64,000 nucleotides of DNA, taken from Prosopocoilus inquinatus. Lineage: Eukaryota; Arthropoda; Insecta; Coleoptera; Lucanidae. Made by a program: the position numbers and the translations under genes. Each line of letters opens with the position of its first letter. Within the stretch, counting starts at the first letter, position 1. A model generated the notes under the pieces. That model was not told the origin of the DNA. It worked only from the letters and a program-made list of their open reading frames with translations, and searched no databases. Shown piece by piece: positions 23,140-36,600 of the stretch. The DNA lies in contig CM069871.1 of NCBI GenBank assembly GCA_036172665.1, forward strand, positions 1,426,001 through 1,490,000. The letters run 5' to 3'.

Positions 23140-25310
23140 AAAGTAAAAAAAAAACAATGAGAAACGGATGTAAACAAAATATAATCAGTTACGAAGACAA
23201 TCGACTGTAGAAAACAAAAATCGAATGATAAATTAAAAACATTCAGAATTTGCAAAGAAGAAAAAGAATCGAAAAATCGTTGAGGGAGAGACTACTGCAT
23301 TTTTGTAAATACAATCGATTACAGTCAAAAGATGATCGATTATTAAATCTGCAATCGATGCTTTTTGTTTGAATGGGGATTTTCTTCTGTTCATCAAAGG
23401 CAAAATAAAACAAAAAAACAAAAAACAATTGAATTTGAAAAAAAAAAAACGATCGCCGAACTGACAAAAAAAACGAACAGTCGACTGTAAATGAAACGCA
23501 AAGAAACTACCAACTACAGACAAAAGATGATCGATTAATGAATCCATAATCAACTTTTTTTTCTTGGAATTGTGGATTTTCTTCCGTTTACCAAAAGCAA
23601 AACAAAAAACGATTGATTTTGAAGAAAAGTCAAAAAAGCCCAATTGACAAAAGACAAACAGTCGATTGTAAATGAAAAACAAACAAACTATCAACTACAG
23701 ACAAAAGATGATCGATTAATAAATCCCTAATCAATTTTTTTTTTCTTGGAATTGAGATTTTCTTGTGTTTATCAAAAGCAAAACAAAAAAAAACAATTGA
23801 TTTTGAAAAAAAAGCAATCGCCCAATTGACAAAAGACAAACAGCCGACTGTAAATGAAAAACAAACAAACCAACGACTACAGACAAAAGATGATCGATGA
23901 ATAAATCCATAATCAATTGTTTTTCCCGGAATTGGAATTTTCTTCCGTTTATCAAAAGCAAAACAAAAAACGATTGACTTTGAAGAAAAAACAAAAACGC
24001 CCATTTGACAAAAGACAAACAGTCGATTATAAATGAAAAGCAAACAAACTATCAACTACAGACAAAAGATGATCGATTAATAAATCCATAATCAATTTTT
24101 TTTTCTTTAAATTGTAATATTCTTCCGTTTATCAAAAGCAAGACAAAAAAGAAACAAAAAACTATTGATTTTGAAGAAAAGGGAAAAACGCCCAACTGAC
24201 AAAAGACAAACAGTCGATTGTAAATGAAAAACAAAGAAACTATTAACTACCGACAAAAGATGATCAATTAATAAATCCATAATCATTTTTTTTTCTTGGG
24301 ATTGAGATCTTTTTGTGTTTATCAAAAGCAAAACAAAAAAAAAACAATTGATTTTGAAGAAAAGGCAAAATCGCCCAATTGACAAAAAACAAACAGCCAA
24401 TAAACAATGTCTACAGACAAAAGATGATCGATTAATAAATCCGTAATCATTTTTTCCCCGGAATTGGAATTTTCTTCCGTTTATCAAAAGCAAAACAAAA
24501 AAAGAAACAAAAAACTTTTGATTTTGAAGAAAAGGCAAAAACGCCCAATTGACTAAAACAAACAGACGATTGTAAATGTAAAACAAACAAACTATCAACT
24601 ACAGACAAAAGATGAACGATTAATAAATCCATAATCAACTTTTTTTTCTTGGAATTGTGGATTTTCTTTCGTTTATCAAAAGCAAAACAAAAAAGAAACA
24701 AAAAACGATTGGTTTTGAAGAAAAGGCAAAAACGCCGAATTGACAAAAGACAAACAGTCAATTGTAAATGTAAAACAAACAAACTATCAACTACAGACAA
24801 AAGATGATCGATTAATAAATCCACAATCAATTTTTTTTGCTTGGAATTGAGATTTTCTGCTGTTTATTCAAAACAAAACAAAACAAAACAAAAAACAAAG
24901 AAAGATTGATTTTGAAGAAAAGGCAATCGTCCGATTGACAAAAAACAAAAGGGTCGATTGTAAATGAAAAACACAAACAATCAACAAAAAACAAACAAAA
25001 GACGATTTCTTGAAGCTTTTTCGTTCGCAGTCGGCGAAAAAAAGAAGAGGAATCAAAACACAATCGATAAACAAACAAAAGACTACAATGGCTACAGGCG
25101 AATACAATCGATTGCGAACAAAAGAACGTCGATTAATAATTTTTTTGTTGTGAAATTTTTCTCTGTTTAAATCAAAAGTAAGAGGAAAGAAAAACAAAAC
25201 AAGGGACAATCGACTTACAACGAAAGACAATCGATTATCAAACAAAAGACGATCGATTGTGAAGAAAAAACAATCAGTTACGAAGAACAACAAATCTGAC
25301 TTCGGAATTT
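23140..25310. repeat. ~183-bp A-rich satellite array, about ten monomers
   Basis: The unit contains ACAGACAAAAGATGATCGAT, TAATAAATCC, a T run, TTTATCAAAAGCAAAACAAA, TTGATTTTGAAGAAAAGGC and ATTGACAAAAGACAAACAG. The GATGATCGAT block or a one-base variant falls near 23328, 23527, 23708, 23889, 24068, 24260, 24424, 24611 and 24806. The array is diverged at both ends. The minus strand keeps long open frames only because the unit is T-rich in that direction and the period is near a multiple of three; the translations are phenylalanine-rich copies of one motif. Confidence 0.85.
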
Positions 25311-25744
25311 GTGAAGAGAGATGCGAATAATCGCGGGGGGGGGAGAAAGTGAATTCCTTTTTTCAATTTTTTTTAAATTATATTATAAGTCGCAGAAAGA
25401 ATAAGAAAAATAATCATAAAGACAAGAAAAACGGGCATACACAATCGATTATACTATTAAGTGGCGCCATCTGTTAATCTCTGGTCGCAGTTCTAGTTAA
25501 TTCCCTTTAATTTCCTGGTGAGAGTTTCTCAAAATAGCTAAGGATTAATTTTTTTCGGGAGAACGTGCTTAAGAAACAAATGAAAAATATTTTCGCTTGG
25601 CGTTAGATTTCAGGAGAAGTTTTTCTCTTTTTTTCTTTTTCTTTCTTTTTTTTCTTTTCAAAATTCTGACAACTCTTGTCACCAGAAGCATTTAAATAGT
25701 TTTGATTCGATTTTTTTTTTCCATTTTATTTTGCGAGCACACTT

Positions 25745-26240
25745 TTGAAATTTGCCGATAAAGAAAGCCGACGCTGGGAGTTTGCTAACCGTAAAATAAT
25801 AAATCACAAAGTAGTAAACGGGATGTAATCCACTCAGCTTACTTTAAAGCGCAACGTTTAAATTAAATCGACAGTACATACATCGAAAAAGAGCACGACT
25901 CAAACAGGTCCGCGTTCGCTTAGAGCTCGCAATAAATTAACACAGCTGATTAATAGTTATGTAAGTAAATCACCTCGAGCTCGAAAATAAATTCTTCTAA
26001 TAAACGTGTCGCCCAAAAAACGACACGTCACCCACACGCTATGCGAAACGTTCAGATTAAACCGCCACCACTGGGCTACGCGTCAAATTCAACATGGAAC
26101 TTGTCAGTCCAATCGACAGGCCTGGTAACGCAGAAGGTTGTCTCCCTTACACCCGCATACATCGGCGTGACGAGCTCGAAGACAGAATGAGACTACATCG
26201 GTCGTCACTCCTTTGAAATTTGCCGGTAAAGAAAGCCGAC
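25745..26240. repeat. ~460-bp dispersed repeat, outlying copy
   Basis: Starts at TTTGAAATTTGCCGATAAAG then AAAGCCGACGC and runs through CAAAGTAGTAAACGGGATGT, AATCCACTCAGCTTACTTTA, CCACCACTGGGCTACGC and TACATCGGTCG to a second TTTGAAATTTGCCGG near 26212. The same unit fills the region 29.2-31.1 kb inside the CCDC180-like gene. This copy lies 1.4 kb upstream of that gene. Confidence 0.8.
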
Positions 26241-26279
26241 GCGGGTGTTTGCTATTAAAACCATCAACCCGCCTGAAGA

Positions 26280-27440
26280 TTGAACAGAGTCGGGTTGGAC
26301 TTAACTTTACGTGACCCTTAACTTTTAGAAATTTTCCTGTTTTGAGCTTTGATTTTAATTTCTTGAGCGTTTTGTTTAATTACAATATAATTTTTGCAAT
26401 ATTGGAAGTTTTAGTCTTTTTAGTGTCTTAAGTTTTTACTTGAATTTGGGCGAGTTACATTGGTTTGGACTTCGTTTTTTGAGTTGCGAATTTTAATTTT
26501 TGTCTTAATTTTCGCGTTTTGAGCTTCAATTTTAATTTTTGAATGTTGAAGTAATTAATTTATTTTATTTCTTTTCAATATTTGAAGTCTTCTTAAGTTT
26601 TTACTTAAATCTGGGCGAGCTAGATTGGTCTGTGTTAGGTTGGACTTCTTTTTTTTTGGGTTGCGAATTTTTATTTCTTCTTTTTCTAAATTTTATTATT
26701 TTCAAGCTTTAATATTAAAATCCCAATTTTTAACTTGGATCGGGTCGTGTTCGATTTCGTTTTATTTTTTTTTTTCTTGTTTGTGAATTTGAAGACTCTT
26801 TTCAGTTTCCGGGGTTTTGGGTTTTCACTTTTTCGCTTTTTAAATCTTATCTTAGATCCTAAAAGTTGATAAAATGTTAACTTTTTTTGTTTTGATGAAA
26901 TAGTTAGGTTGAATTTAATTGAACTAATCTTCCTGGAGTTGGAAGGTTTCCAATTGAGTTATAATTTTTAGGAGTTTTGAAATTTATTTTCTGTTATTTT
27001 TTGATTTTGAAGGTTTTTTTAACTCCTTTTTATTAAAATATTTCAACTTTTAACTTGATCGAGTGTTATTTTTTATTTTTTAGTTTACTGGAGTGATTAA
27101 GTTCTGTTTACTTTAGACTGGAGTTAACTCCAGTTTTGATATTTACTTTACATTTTTAACTATTTTTTTTTTTTGTAATTTTAATTTTTAATATTTTAAA
27201 TTTTTCTTGATTTGATCAAGTTAAGTTCAGAGTACATCCATCTCTTATTATTATTACTCTTGTTATTTAATGAGCGAGTGTTCTATTATTTTTTAAATTG
27301 ACAAAAAAGACAAACAAAAAATGGTCAAATCAAAAAATAAAAAACAGCCCAAAGCCCAAATACGAACCAAACTAATCCAGAAATAAAAAAAAAAAACAAG
27401 AATACACTGACGATAATTTTCTTAAGAATGCAAATCGTTT
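26280..27440. other. T-rich intergenic DNA
   Basis: A strongly T-biased stretch with loose repetition of TTTTTAATTT and AACTTTTAACTTGAT-type phrases. No exon, RNA gene or defined repeat could be supported. Confidence 0.4.
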
Positions 27441-27465
27441 TTGATTTCAGTGAAAACCTCGAGCA

Positions 27466-27514
27466 GCCTCTGTACAGCTGTTTCAGCCCTGCTTGGGGCT
27501 TCGTCAGCAGAGAC
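27466..27514 (-). ncRNA. Hammerhead ribozyme motif, type I-like with very short stem III
   Basis: Read on the minus strand, all core elements are present in order. Stem I 5' strand is GUCUCUG (27514-27508). The invariant CUGACGA is at 27507-27501. Stem II is AGCCC paired to GGGCU around a six-base loop (27500-27485). GAAA is at 27484-27481. A two-base-pair stem III (A-C with G-U around AGCU) leads to GUA, placing the predicted cleavage between 27473 and 27472. The downstream CAGAGGC (27472-27466) pairs with GUCUCUG over seven base pairs, one of them G-U. The very short stem III is typical of hammerheads in Penelope-like retroelements. No reverse transcriptase is seen nearby, so this may be a remnant. 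Activity is inferred from structure only. Confidence 0.8.
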
Positions 27515-27667
27515 AATGTCAGATCAAAAAGCGATCGTAGGATGTCGCTGTTACATCTGTTCACCGTTATTTTTCTTGTTGACTTATCAAACTTCAACTT
27601 CATTTAATTTTGACAACCTACTAATCCAAACTCGCCAATTTATTACTGAAACCTCTAAACCACGGTG

Positions 27668-30600
27668 ATGATGAACGGAAGCAAAACTAACAAGAAGAAC
27701 GTTCTTTCGTTGATCGTAAGAGACAGCGTCAAGTTACTCGACTCCAGCCGCAAGAAACGAAGAAGTCAGCTACCCTCGAAGTTAATCAAAGAAGGGCAGC
27801 CGTTGGCAACGCCCGTCCCCAAAAAAGTGACCGCCAAAGAAGAGGAGGAATGGAACATCAAATCACTACCTTCAGACTGGCGTAAGCAAATTTGCAATCG
27901 CGTAGTTCCTCTTCAAACCTTTGCTGAATTGCAGAACCAAATTTGAAACCTTCGAAGGTCATCGCGCGGTTGATGGAAAAGAAGCAGAAAGAACACGAGC
28001 AAGCCGTCGAGGAGATGGAAACCAGAATTTCGCAGGTCAACTCATGCATGGAGGAGAAAATACGCCAGACCACGGTGATCTACAAGGAAGCCCTGATCCA
28101 AAGAAGTAGGGATGTGGAGGAGACCATGAAGCCCATACGAGTTGAACGCAGAGGGGTTCGCCCATCACCTTCATTCCTCTCACCCCCAAAACCATTAATT
28201 TCCAATACTTTCCCACCAGAAGTTGCAGTTCACCCACGAATATTTTGACGAGCTCATTAACAAGGTGTTCGACGTGAGTGGCTACGCCAAATCCAAGCTG
28301 CACCAAATGGTGGACGACCTAATTGATTTGGAAGTCGAAAGGACCTATGAATTTACGACGATACTCAAAGACGCCTGCGATCAACTCAACGAAATCTCTT
28401 TCCTGTTACCTTTTGAACTTCAGGAGTACTTCGAAAAGAAGATTCAGGTTAACACCACCACCACCACCACCACCACCATCACCATCACCCCTTTTAGCTC
28501 CAATTGGCTTTCTTTTTAGGGCATAAATGAGATTACTGTGAATAACATGCGTTGCTACGCGGAATTAAAGACGCAGCTTCAGCTGCACCTTCAGAACGAG
28601 CTTCGTCTGCAGCTTCAGGAAATCCAGAGCGCCAAGGAACACTGGATTGATTTCATGAACGCGTCTGCGATTCAGGAACTTAAGTCGGTAGGCCAAATAA
28701 ACCTGGTGGATTTCAACTAAAGGCGGGGTTTTGCTTTCAGTGAAACCAAGTTGCTCAACGTGGACTGCTCGCAAGTGCTACTGGAGAGCGAAGCTTTCAA
28801 AACCGGGGAAAAACAGCTCCTGGAGAGGAGCAACGAAATCGAAGACCTCCACGCGCAAATCACTAGGCCCCATGGGATCCCCCTCGATGCAATTTGCAAG
28901 TGGCTTCAGGAAGTTGACGCAATCGCTTTTGACCTGGGTAGTAGAACAAATTAAAGTTGCCCGGGGGTGTAGGTTTTTTTGGTTTGGGGAATTAAAATGT
29001 TGCAGATAGCTTCGCGAAAGAGTTGCTGCACACCTTCGAACGTTCCGTCGCCGACTTTTTCCAAATGTACCTCACCGACGTGGACAGGCTCGCCGAAAAA
29101 ATTACGTCGTTGAGCTGCACCGAATTCAGCCAAGCGAAGGCGGATTTGTACGAGCCCCTTTTGCTTCGCACGGCCACCAAATACAACCTTAAAATCCAGA
29201 ACATACAGGTTGGTGATTTGCTGCGCCCTTAGCGATGCGAAAGCTCATCTCCTTTCCACCCGCGTATCACGTAACGAGCTCAAAGATGAAATGAAACTAC
29301 ATCGTATGGTCGGCACTCCTTTGAAATTTGCCGTTAAAGAAAGCCGACGCTATTAAAACTACTTGGCTACTCACCTATGCACCGCAGAAATCAACTTCGA
29401 TGCAATACCCGCAGCTCAGTCGTGATGGCCGTGAGAATTATTAAACCTACGCTAAACTTAAACATTGGACGCCACTTAATTTTGACCAAAAATCGTCAAG
29501 TAAAAATTTCAGTCATACAAAAAGTTTTATTCGTACAATACAACAAATGAATTAATCACAACGTAGTTTGTAATCAACTTAGTTTACTTTAAAGCGCAAA
29601 GTTTAAATTAAATCGACAATATATATTTTATATATTATATATAATATAATATATAAAAAAAGAAAATGACGTAGACGGATCTACGTTCGCTTAGAATTTG
29701 CACTAAATTAACACAACTGATTCATAGTTTGGATATTAATTCACCGCAAACTCGAAAATCGTTACCAACTCGACCAATAAACCAAAAAACCCAAAAAACG
29801 AGATCACCCTCACATTGCACAGATTAAACGACCACCACTGGGCTACGCCCCAAATTCACCACGAAACTTGTCAGCCCAATGATAACGCAGAAAGTTACCT
29901 CCTGTTTCAAATTTAATTTTGGTTTTTTTTTTCAAGTTTAAGTATTTTTGAAATTGGGAATCTTTGGCAACAGTTAGTTTCTGTAGATTTCATTTTAATT
30001 TTTTGCCTATGATTGGGTTGAGTTCTAATGAGCTAAAACTTTAGAAAAACTGAGCAGAGTCAGCTTGAAAATATATCGGGAGACATGCCTTTGAAATTCG
30101 CCGACAAAGAAAGCCGACGCAAGTTTTTTACTAACAACGAATGAATAAATCACAAAGTTGTAAACGGGATGTAATCAACTTAGTTTACTTTACAGCGCAA
30201 AGTTTAAATTCAAACGAGGACATACCAAAAAAGAAACTGACGTAAACGGATCCGCTTCCCCGTTGTAATTCCCAAGAAATTAACTCATCAGATTAACAAT
30301 GATCTAATTGAGTTGTCAACGCAAGCACGAAAACCGCCACCAAACTCGGCGAATATCCGGGACGCCCCAAAAAACGGGATCACCGAAACTTACAAATTAA
30401 ATAGCCATCCCTGGGCTAGGCCCCAAATTCATCATGGAAATTGTTTGTTCAATCAACGCGCCCAGTAACGCAGAAGGTCACCTCTCTTACGCCCGCCCGC
30501 ATATCACGTGACAAGTTCGCAGACGAAATGAAACCACATCGGTCGACACGCCTTTGAAATTTGCCGATAAAGAAAGCCGACGCTGGGGGTTTGCAAACAG

Positions 30601-33600
30601 TAAAATAATAAATTACAAAGTAGTAAACGGTACGTAATCAACTTAGTTTACTTTAAGGCACAAATGTGAAATAAAATCGACAATGGATGTATTAAAGCAG
30701 AAAGTGACGTAGACGGATCCGCTTTCGCTTATAATTCGCAAGAAATTAACTCAGCTGGTTAATAGTTATTAATCGAAGCTCGAAAATCGTCGCCAAACTC
30801 GGCCAGTAACTGTGTCGCCCCTAAACGGGGTCATCCCCTCACCCCCACGCCGCACGAAACTTACAGATTAAATTGCTTACACTTCAGTATGGCACCAGCC
30901 TAACCAATCAATGCATCTGCATCTGCAACTCGCAAAAGATAGCCTCCTTACACCCCCATATCACGTGACGAACTCAGAGACGAAATACATCGGCAGGCAC
31001 TCCTTTGAAATTTGCCGACAAAGAAAGCCGACGCGGGGTTTGTTGTTAAAACGCAGATAAAAGCCGATGGCGCCGGTCTCTTTGACGACAGGTCCATTTA
31101 AAAGAAAGGGGAATTTTAAAATTTATTTTAATGTTCTCAGTTAATATTTTGGACAACTGACGGTTCTGTTTACATATATTTGGTTGCCAAGGCAACGATT
31201 CACTTTAATACGTCGGAGTGCATTAAAAGGTGTCGTCCTTTTAATAATGCGTCAACTAGATCGTTTAATGAGCGATCGACGAAAAAACATCATTTTGAAG
31301 TTTATTTTTCTTACTCGGAATTAGTACTACGAACATTAAGTAAATGAATTAAACCAACGCCATTAAAGCACTCTTAATCAGATCTTCTGTCAACGCACTC
31401 GTTTGGATGAGGCAATAGCTCTGTTACCAACGCAGAATAGAAAAAGTATGTGAAAGTGGCTTCCTTTGAAATCTGCCGACAAAAGCGCCGCCTTGCAACT
31501 ATCCAAATACAACCAACGTCGCAATATAAATCTTAAAACGATATACTGATTGAACAACGTCTTAAAGAAGCGAACGAGATGTAATTTGCAATTTGCAATA
31601 TTAAATAAATGAATTAAACCAACACTATTAAGTCACTCAGATCTTCTATTAGCACACTCGTTTGGGTGCGTTAATAAATCTGTTACCAACGCAAAGTAGA
31701 AAAAAATACATTAAAGCGGCTTCCTTTGAAATCTGCCGACAATAAGTGCCGCCTTGCAACTATCCACATACAACCAACGTTACGATATAAATTCGATCTT
31801 AAAACGATATACTGATTGAAGAACGTCTTAAAGAAGCGTACGAAATATAATTTGCAACATTAAATAAATGAATTAAACCAACACTATTAAATCACTCAGA
31901 TCTTCTATTAGCGCACTCGTTTGGGTGTGTTAATAAATCTGTTATCAACGCAGAGTAGAAAAAAATACATTAAAGCGGCTTCCTTTGAAATCTGCCGACA
32001 AGAACGCCGCCTTGCAACTATCCAAATACAACCAATTCGCGATATAAATTCGAGCTTAATGCGATATGCCGATTGAAGAACTTCCTAAAGAGGCGCGCGA
32101 GATATAATTTGCACTAAAATACTCCAACAAGTTTCCACGTACTCGACAAGCGCCAAATTTTCAACCGCATTCATCTTGGTGATTGCAGAAATCGTGGAGC
32201 GCCGTCCAAGAAGAATTGTTGGGGCACGTCCAGGAGACCTTCGCGTTCATGTACAGGGTGGCAGAGCTCAAGAAGAATCACCAAGGCAGGCTGCAGGACA
32301 TCGAGACTTTGGTGGTGAAGGATTTGCAGAAGCTCGAAAAACAAAACGACGGACGAGTGCGCGTAAGGCTAACCTTTCCTTCCCCCCTCCCCCTCCCCAG
32401 ACGTTCATTTTTTTAAAGCAAAATATTCCACCAGGCGGAGGAGATCAAGCTGAACAAGGCCCTGGATGTGCTCAGGCAGGAGAGCGAGTTGGAGGACATG
32501 GGAACTTCCATGCGCCAAATTCAAACCACGTTGGCCAACATGGAGAAAGTGTAAGACGACGTCAAAAAAAGTGATGGCGGAAGCGCGTGTTGATTGTTTC
32601 AAGTTTCAGGTACAATTCTAACTACGAGAAGGAATGTAAGCTGTTGCAGAAGGCGACGGATTTGGTGGAGAAGGAGGCTGACGTGTTGGTGGCCGAATTG
32701 CAGCAGTTTCTTTCTGTTTATTCCGAATTTGCTCCGACGGGGATAGAAGGTGAAGAATCGTCTACTATAAGCGACAAAGAAGTTGAAGAGGAAGAGGAGA
32801 AGGGGGGTTTGTTATCGAGCCAAATTGAAATGTGCCGCAGTCAGATTGAGAAGTTAAAAACTTGGAGAAGCGAGTAATTATTTTAAAAAAAGCAAACAAC
32901 AACTCTCTTGCGCCATCTATTTAGGACTTCCTTTGGTCTTATTAAATTTGGATCACTGTAGTGACTTAAGTTGCCTAAACACTCCAACCTCCTCGTTAGA
33001 TTAATAACTGAATAAGAAATTCGGAGGTAGGTTCTTGTGCACCGAAACTGTACAAGCAAAATAAACCCTCGAAAAGAGCTATAAGGATTATGGTGAAGTA
33101 CGTCCTATATATATTAGGGATCTTATCCCAAATTAAGCTAAATTCTTCCAGCTAGATCTTCTTTTAAGATGGTCTCAAACCAAACCAAATTATTTTAGCT
33201 AGGTCTCCGCTGATTCAGTTTATGGTTTTATTTATTTTTTTTAATATTTCAATTGTTTATTGAAGTTTTAAAATGTTTTATCTTCATTTTTTACTTGGGT
33301 TGGATCGAGTTGAGTTGGCTCTGCTAGTTTTGGACTCAATTGAGTTTTATTTTTTGCATCGTTTCCAGTTAAACCTTCCTTATTAGTTTTATTTGTTGAT
33401 TTATGTTGAATATTGCACTTAATTCCAACCCGACCTTATTTTATTTTTTAGTTTTGGCGTTAGTTTTAAGATTTTTTGTTACTTTTAAATTTTTGAGGTT
33501 CAAGTTTTTAAATTTTCAGACAATTTTTGAGGTTCGAGTTTTTAAATTTATTGCTCATTTAATTTTCTCGTCTCAAAGTTTTCATTTTCCGAATATTACT

Positions 33601-36600
33601 TTTGCTCAGGTTTTGAGTTAGGTTTTTAGCTTCATTTTGTCGTAGCTCAAATTTGATTTGGCCCTTTCAAATCTCTTCAAATTGAACAACGGAAGTTGAA
33701 AACATTACGTGACCAGAAATAATTCAAGCCAAACGGAATGTACCATCATCTTCATTTAATATCCAAGTCCAAAACCAATCCAAATTCTTCCTTAGTTAGT
33801 TGGTTCGGGAACCAAATCGAAATGGTCACTGCCTTCTTTAGTGGAAACCAAACCAATTCATTTATCTAGACGGAAGCTATCATCATCTTCATTCATTGGA
33901 GTACCAAACCAATTCATCAATTCATCTTCTTTAGTGGAAACCAAACCAATTCATTTATCTAGATGGAAGCTGTCATCATCTTCATTCATTGGAGTTCCAA
34001 ACCAATCCAAATTCTCCTTGCCAGTTGCTTCGGGAACCAAATCGAAATGGTCATTGTCTTCTTTAGTGGAAACCAAACCAATTCATTTATCTAGACGGAA
34101 GCTATCATCAACTTCATTCATTGGAGTTCCAAACCAATCCAAATTCTCCTTGACAGTTGCTTCGGGAACCAAATCGAAATGGTCATTGTCTTCTTTAGTG
34201 GAAACCAAACCAATTCATTTATCTAGATGGAAGCTATCATCATCTTCATTCATTGGAGTTCCAAACCAATCCAAATTCTCCCAGCCCAGTTGGTTTGGGA
34301 ACCAAATCGAAATGGTCATTGTCTTCTTTAGTGGAAACCAAACCAATTCGTTTACCTAGATGGAAGCTATCATCATCTTCATTCACTGGCGTTCCAAACC
34401 AATCCAAATTCTCCTTGCCATTTGCTTCGGGAACCAAATCGAAGTGGCCGTTGCCTTCTTTAGTGAAAACCAAAGGACAACTCACGTAGCTAGATTTCCA
34501 TTGGTTCGGAAACCAAATCATTATCTGCTTTTATTTCTTCTTTAACTCTCTTAAAATTGAACAACAAAAGTTAAAAATATTGCGCGATTAGGAAGAATTG
34601 TAGTCTGAAAAGAAGACGAGATGATTTTTTAAAATTTTTCAGTTAGATCTCCATTGGTTAAAAATCAAATGGAAGCGGTCAGCATCTTCATTCCTTGAGG
34701 TCCGAAACCAATCCAAATTCTCCCAGCCAGTTGGTTTGGGAACCAAATCCAAGTGGTTATTATCTTCTTTAATGGAAACCAAACCAATTCATTTATCTAG
34801 ACGGAAGCTATCATCATCTCCATTCATTGGAGTTCCAAACCAATCCAAATTCTCCTTGCCAGTTGCTTCGGGAACCAAATCGAAATGGTCATTGTCTTCT
34901 TTAGTGGAAACCAAAGGACAATTCACGTAGCTAGATTTCCATTGGTTCGGAAACCAAATCGTTATCTGCTTTTTTTCTTCTTTAACTCTCTTCAAATTGA
35001 ACAACAAAAGTTAAAAATACTGCGCGATTAGGAAGAATTGTAGTCTGAAAAGAAGACGAGATGATTTTTTTTTTTCAAAATTTTTCAGCTGGATCTCCAT
35101 TGGTTAAAAACCAAATGGAAGCGGTCAGCATCTTCATCCCTTGGGGTCCGAAACCAATCCAAATTCTCCCAGCCCAGTTGGTTTGGGAACCAAATCCAAG
35201 TGGTTATTATCTTCTTTAGTGGAAATCAAACCAAATCATTTAGCTGGCTTTCCATTGTCCAGAAACCATTCATTTAGCTAGCTTTCCATTGCCCGGAATC
35301 CATTCCTTTTCAGCTAGCTTTTCGTTGTTCAGAAACCAAACCATTATCTGCCTTTCTCCTTAACTCTCTTCCAATTGAACAACAAAAGTAGTTAAAAAGA
35401 TTGCTTGAACAGGAAAAACGAAACCCAAAAGAGAAGACGAGATGATGTTTTTTGAACGAAATTGTCTCGGCTACTGCAGATCTCACTCTTTCAAAAACCA
35501 AACGGAAGCTGTCGTCATCTTCATTTTAGGGAGTTCCAACCCAACCCAATCCGAATTTCCCCTGCCAGTTGGTTTTGGGAACCAAATCGAAGTGGTTTTT
35601 ATTTTTTTTTTAGTTGATTAGACCATGTCGATTAACTAAAACGCTAAAGATGAAGCTGGATTTTCATTGGTTCGGCCGGAACCAAATGGAACCACGAGTA
35701 GTTAATTTACTCCAGAGGTCCAAGACAAACCAAATTCATGTCCGTTGGACCAGGAACCAAACAACCTGATCGTTATCTTCTTTAGTTTCAAACCGAGAAC
35801 AATTCTTTTAGCTTGATTTGGAAACCAAGTGGAACTGGTCAGGGTTTTCTTTTACTAGAGCCCAAAACCAAAATCCTTTATCCACGTCTCCACTGGGTAA
35901 CTAAATGAAACTGGTCATTATTTTCTTTGGTCTTAGACCAAGCCAAATCATTTTAGAGAGATTTGAGTTGAACTATTAGTCGCATTTTCTTCTTTTACTA
36001 GGGTTCCAAATTAAGCCAGATTCTTCTAGCTTCGCTTTCTCCTGTCTCTTTTCTACTACCATATTTCACCACATTCTTTGCCTTGTCTGTGTCTTTCAGT
36101 TTTTCATCTTGACTACTTTAAGTTGCTTAATTTTGTTCATTCAATTCAATCATTCCTCTTTCCCCTAAATCTTTCTTAGAATTAATCTTTTCAGTTCTCA
36201 CTCAACTCATCTTTGCTTCCAATTTTCCAAGCTCTTTAAATTCACCCCCCTTCTGCGAGGATTTCTCACGTAGGTTCATTTCCAATCGCATTTTCGACGT
36301 TTTCTTTTAGATTATTTGCGTTTGTATGATGCTTTCCTCCATTTCACCAAATCTTCCTTCTCCCTTTCACCAAATCTTCCTTCTCGCTTTTTGCCAAAGC
36401 TACCTCCTCTTATCCAGGGTTAACATTGAATCTGAATCTTTTTCGTTGCGTTTAAACTCACGTTTTTTTCCAAGTTTCCAACCTTCTCATTCATGCCCTT
36501 TCGTATTATGGATTCCTTTATATGTATAATCCTTTCCTCCTTCTTACCAAATCTTCCTTCTCCCTTTTTACCAAATCTTCCTCTGTTCCACGCTTAACAT

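Noticed and set aside
23233..25293. Long phenylalanine-rich minus-strand open frames (up to 163 codons)
   Set aside because: They repeat one motif at the 183-bp satellite period and reflect the T-rich strand of the array; there is no start context, domain or splice structure.
33841..34359. 172-codon plus-strand open frame with 44-residue repeats
   Set aside because: It is a translation of the 132-bp intronic satellite, whose period is divisible by three; overlapping frames on both strands are also open.
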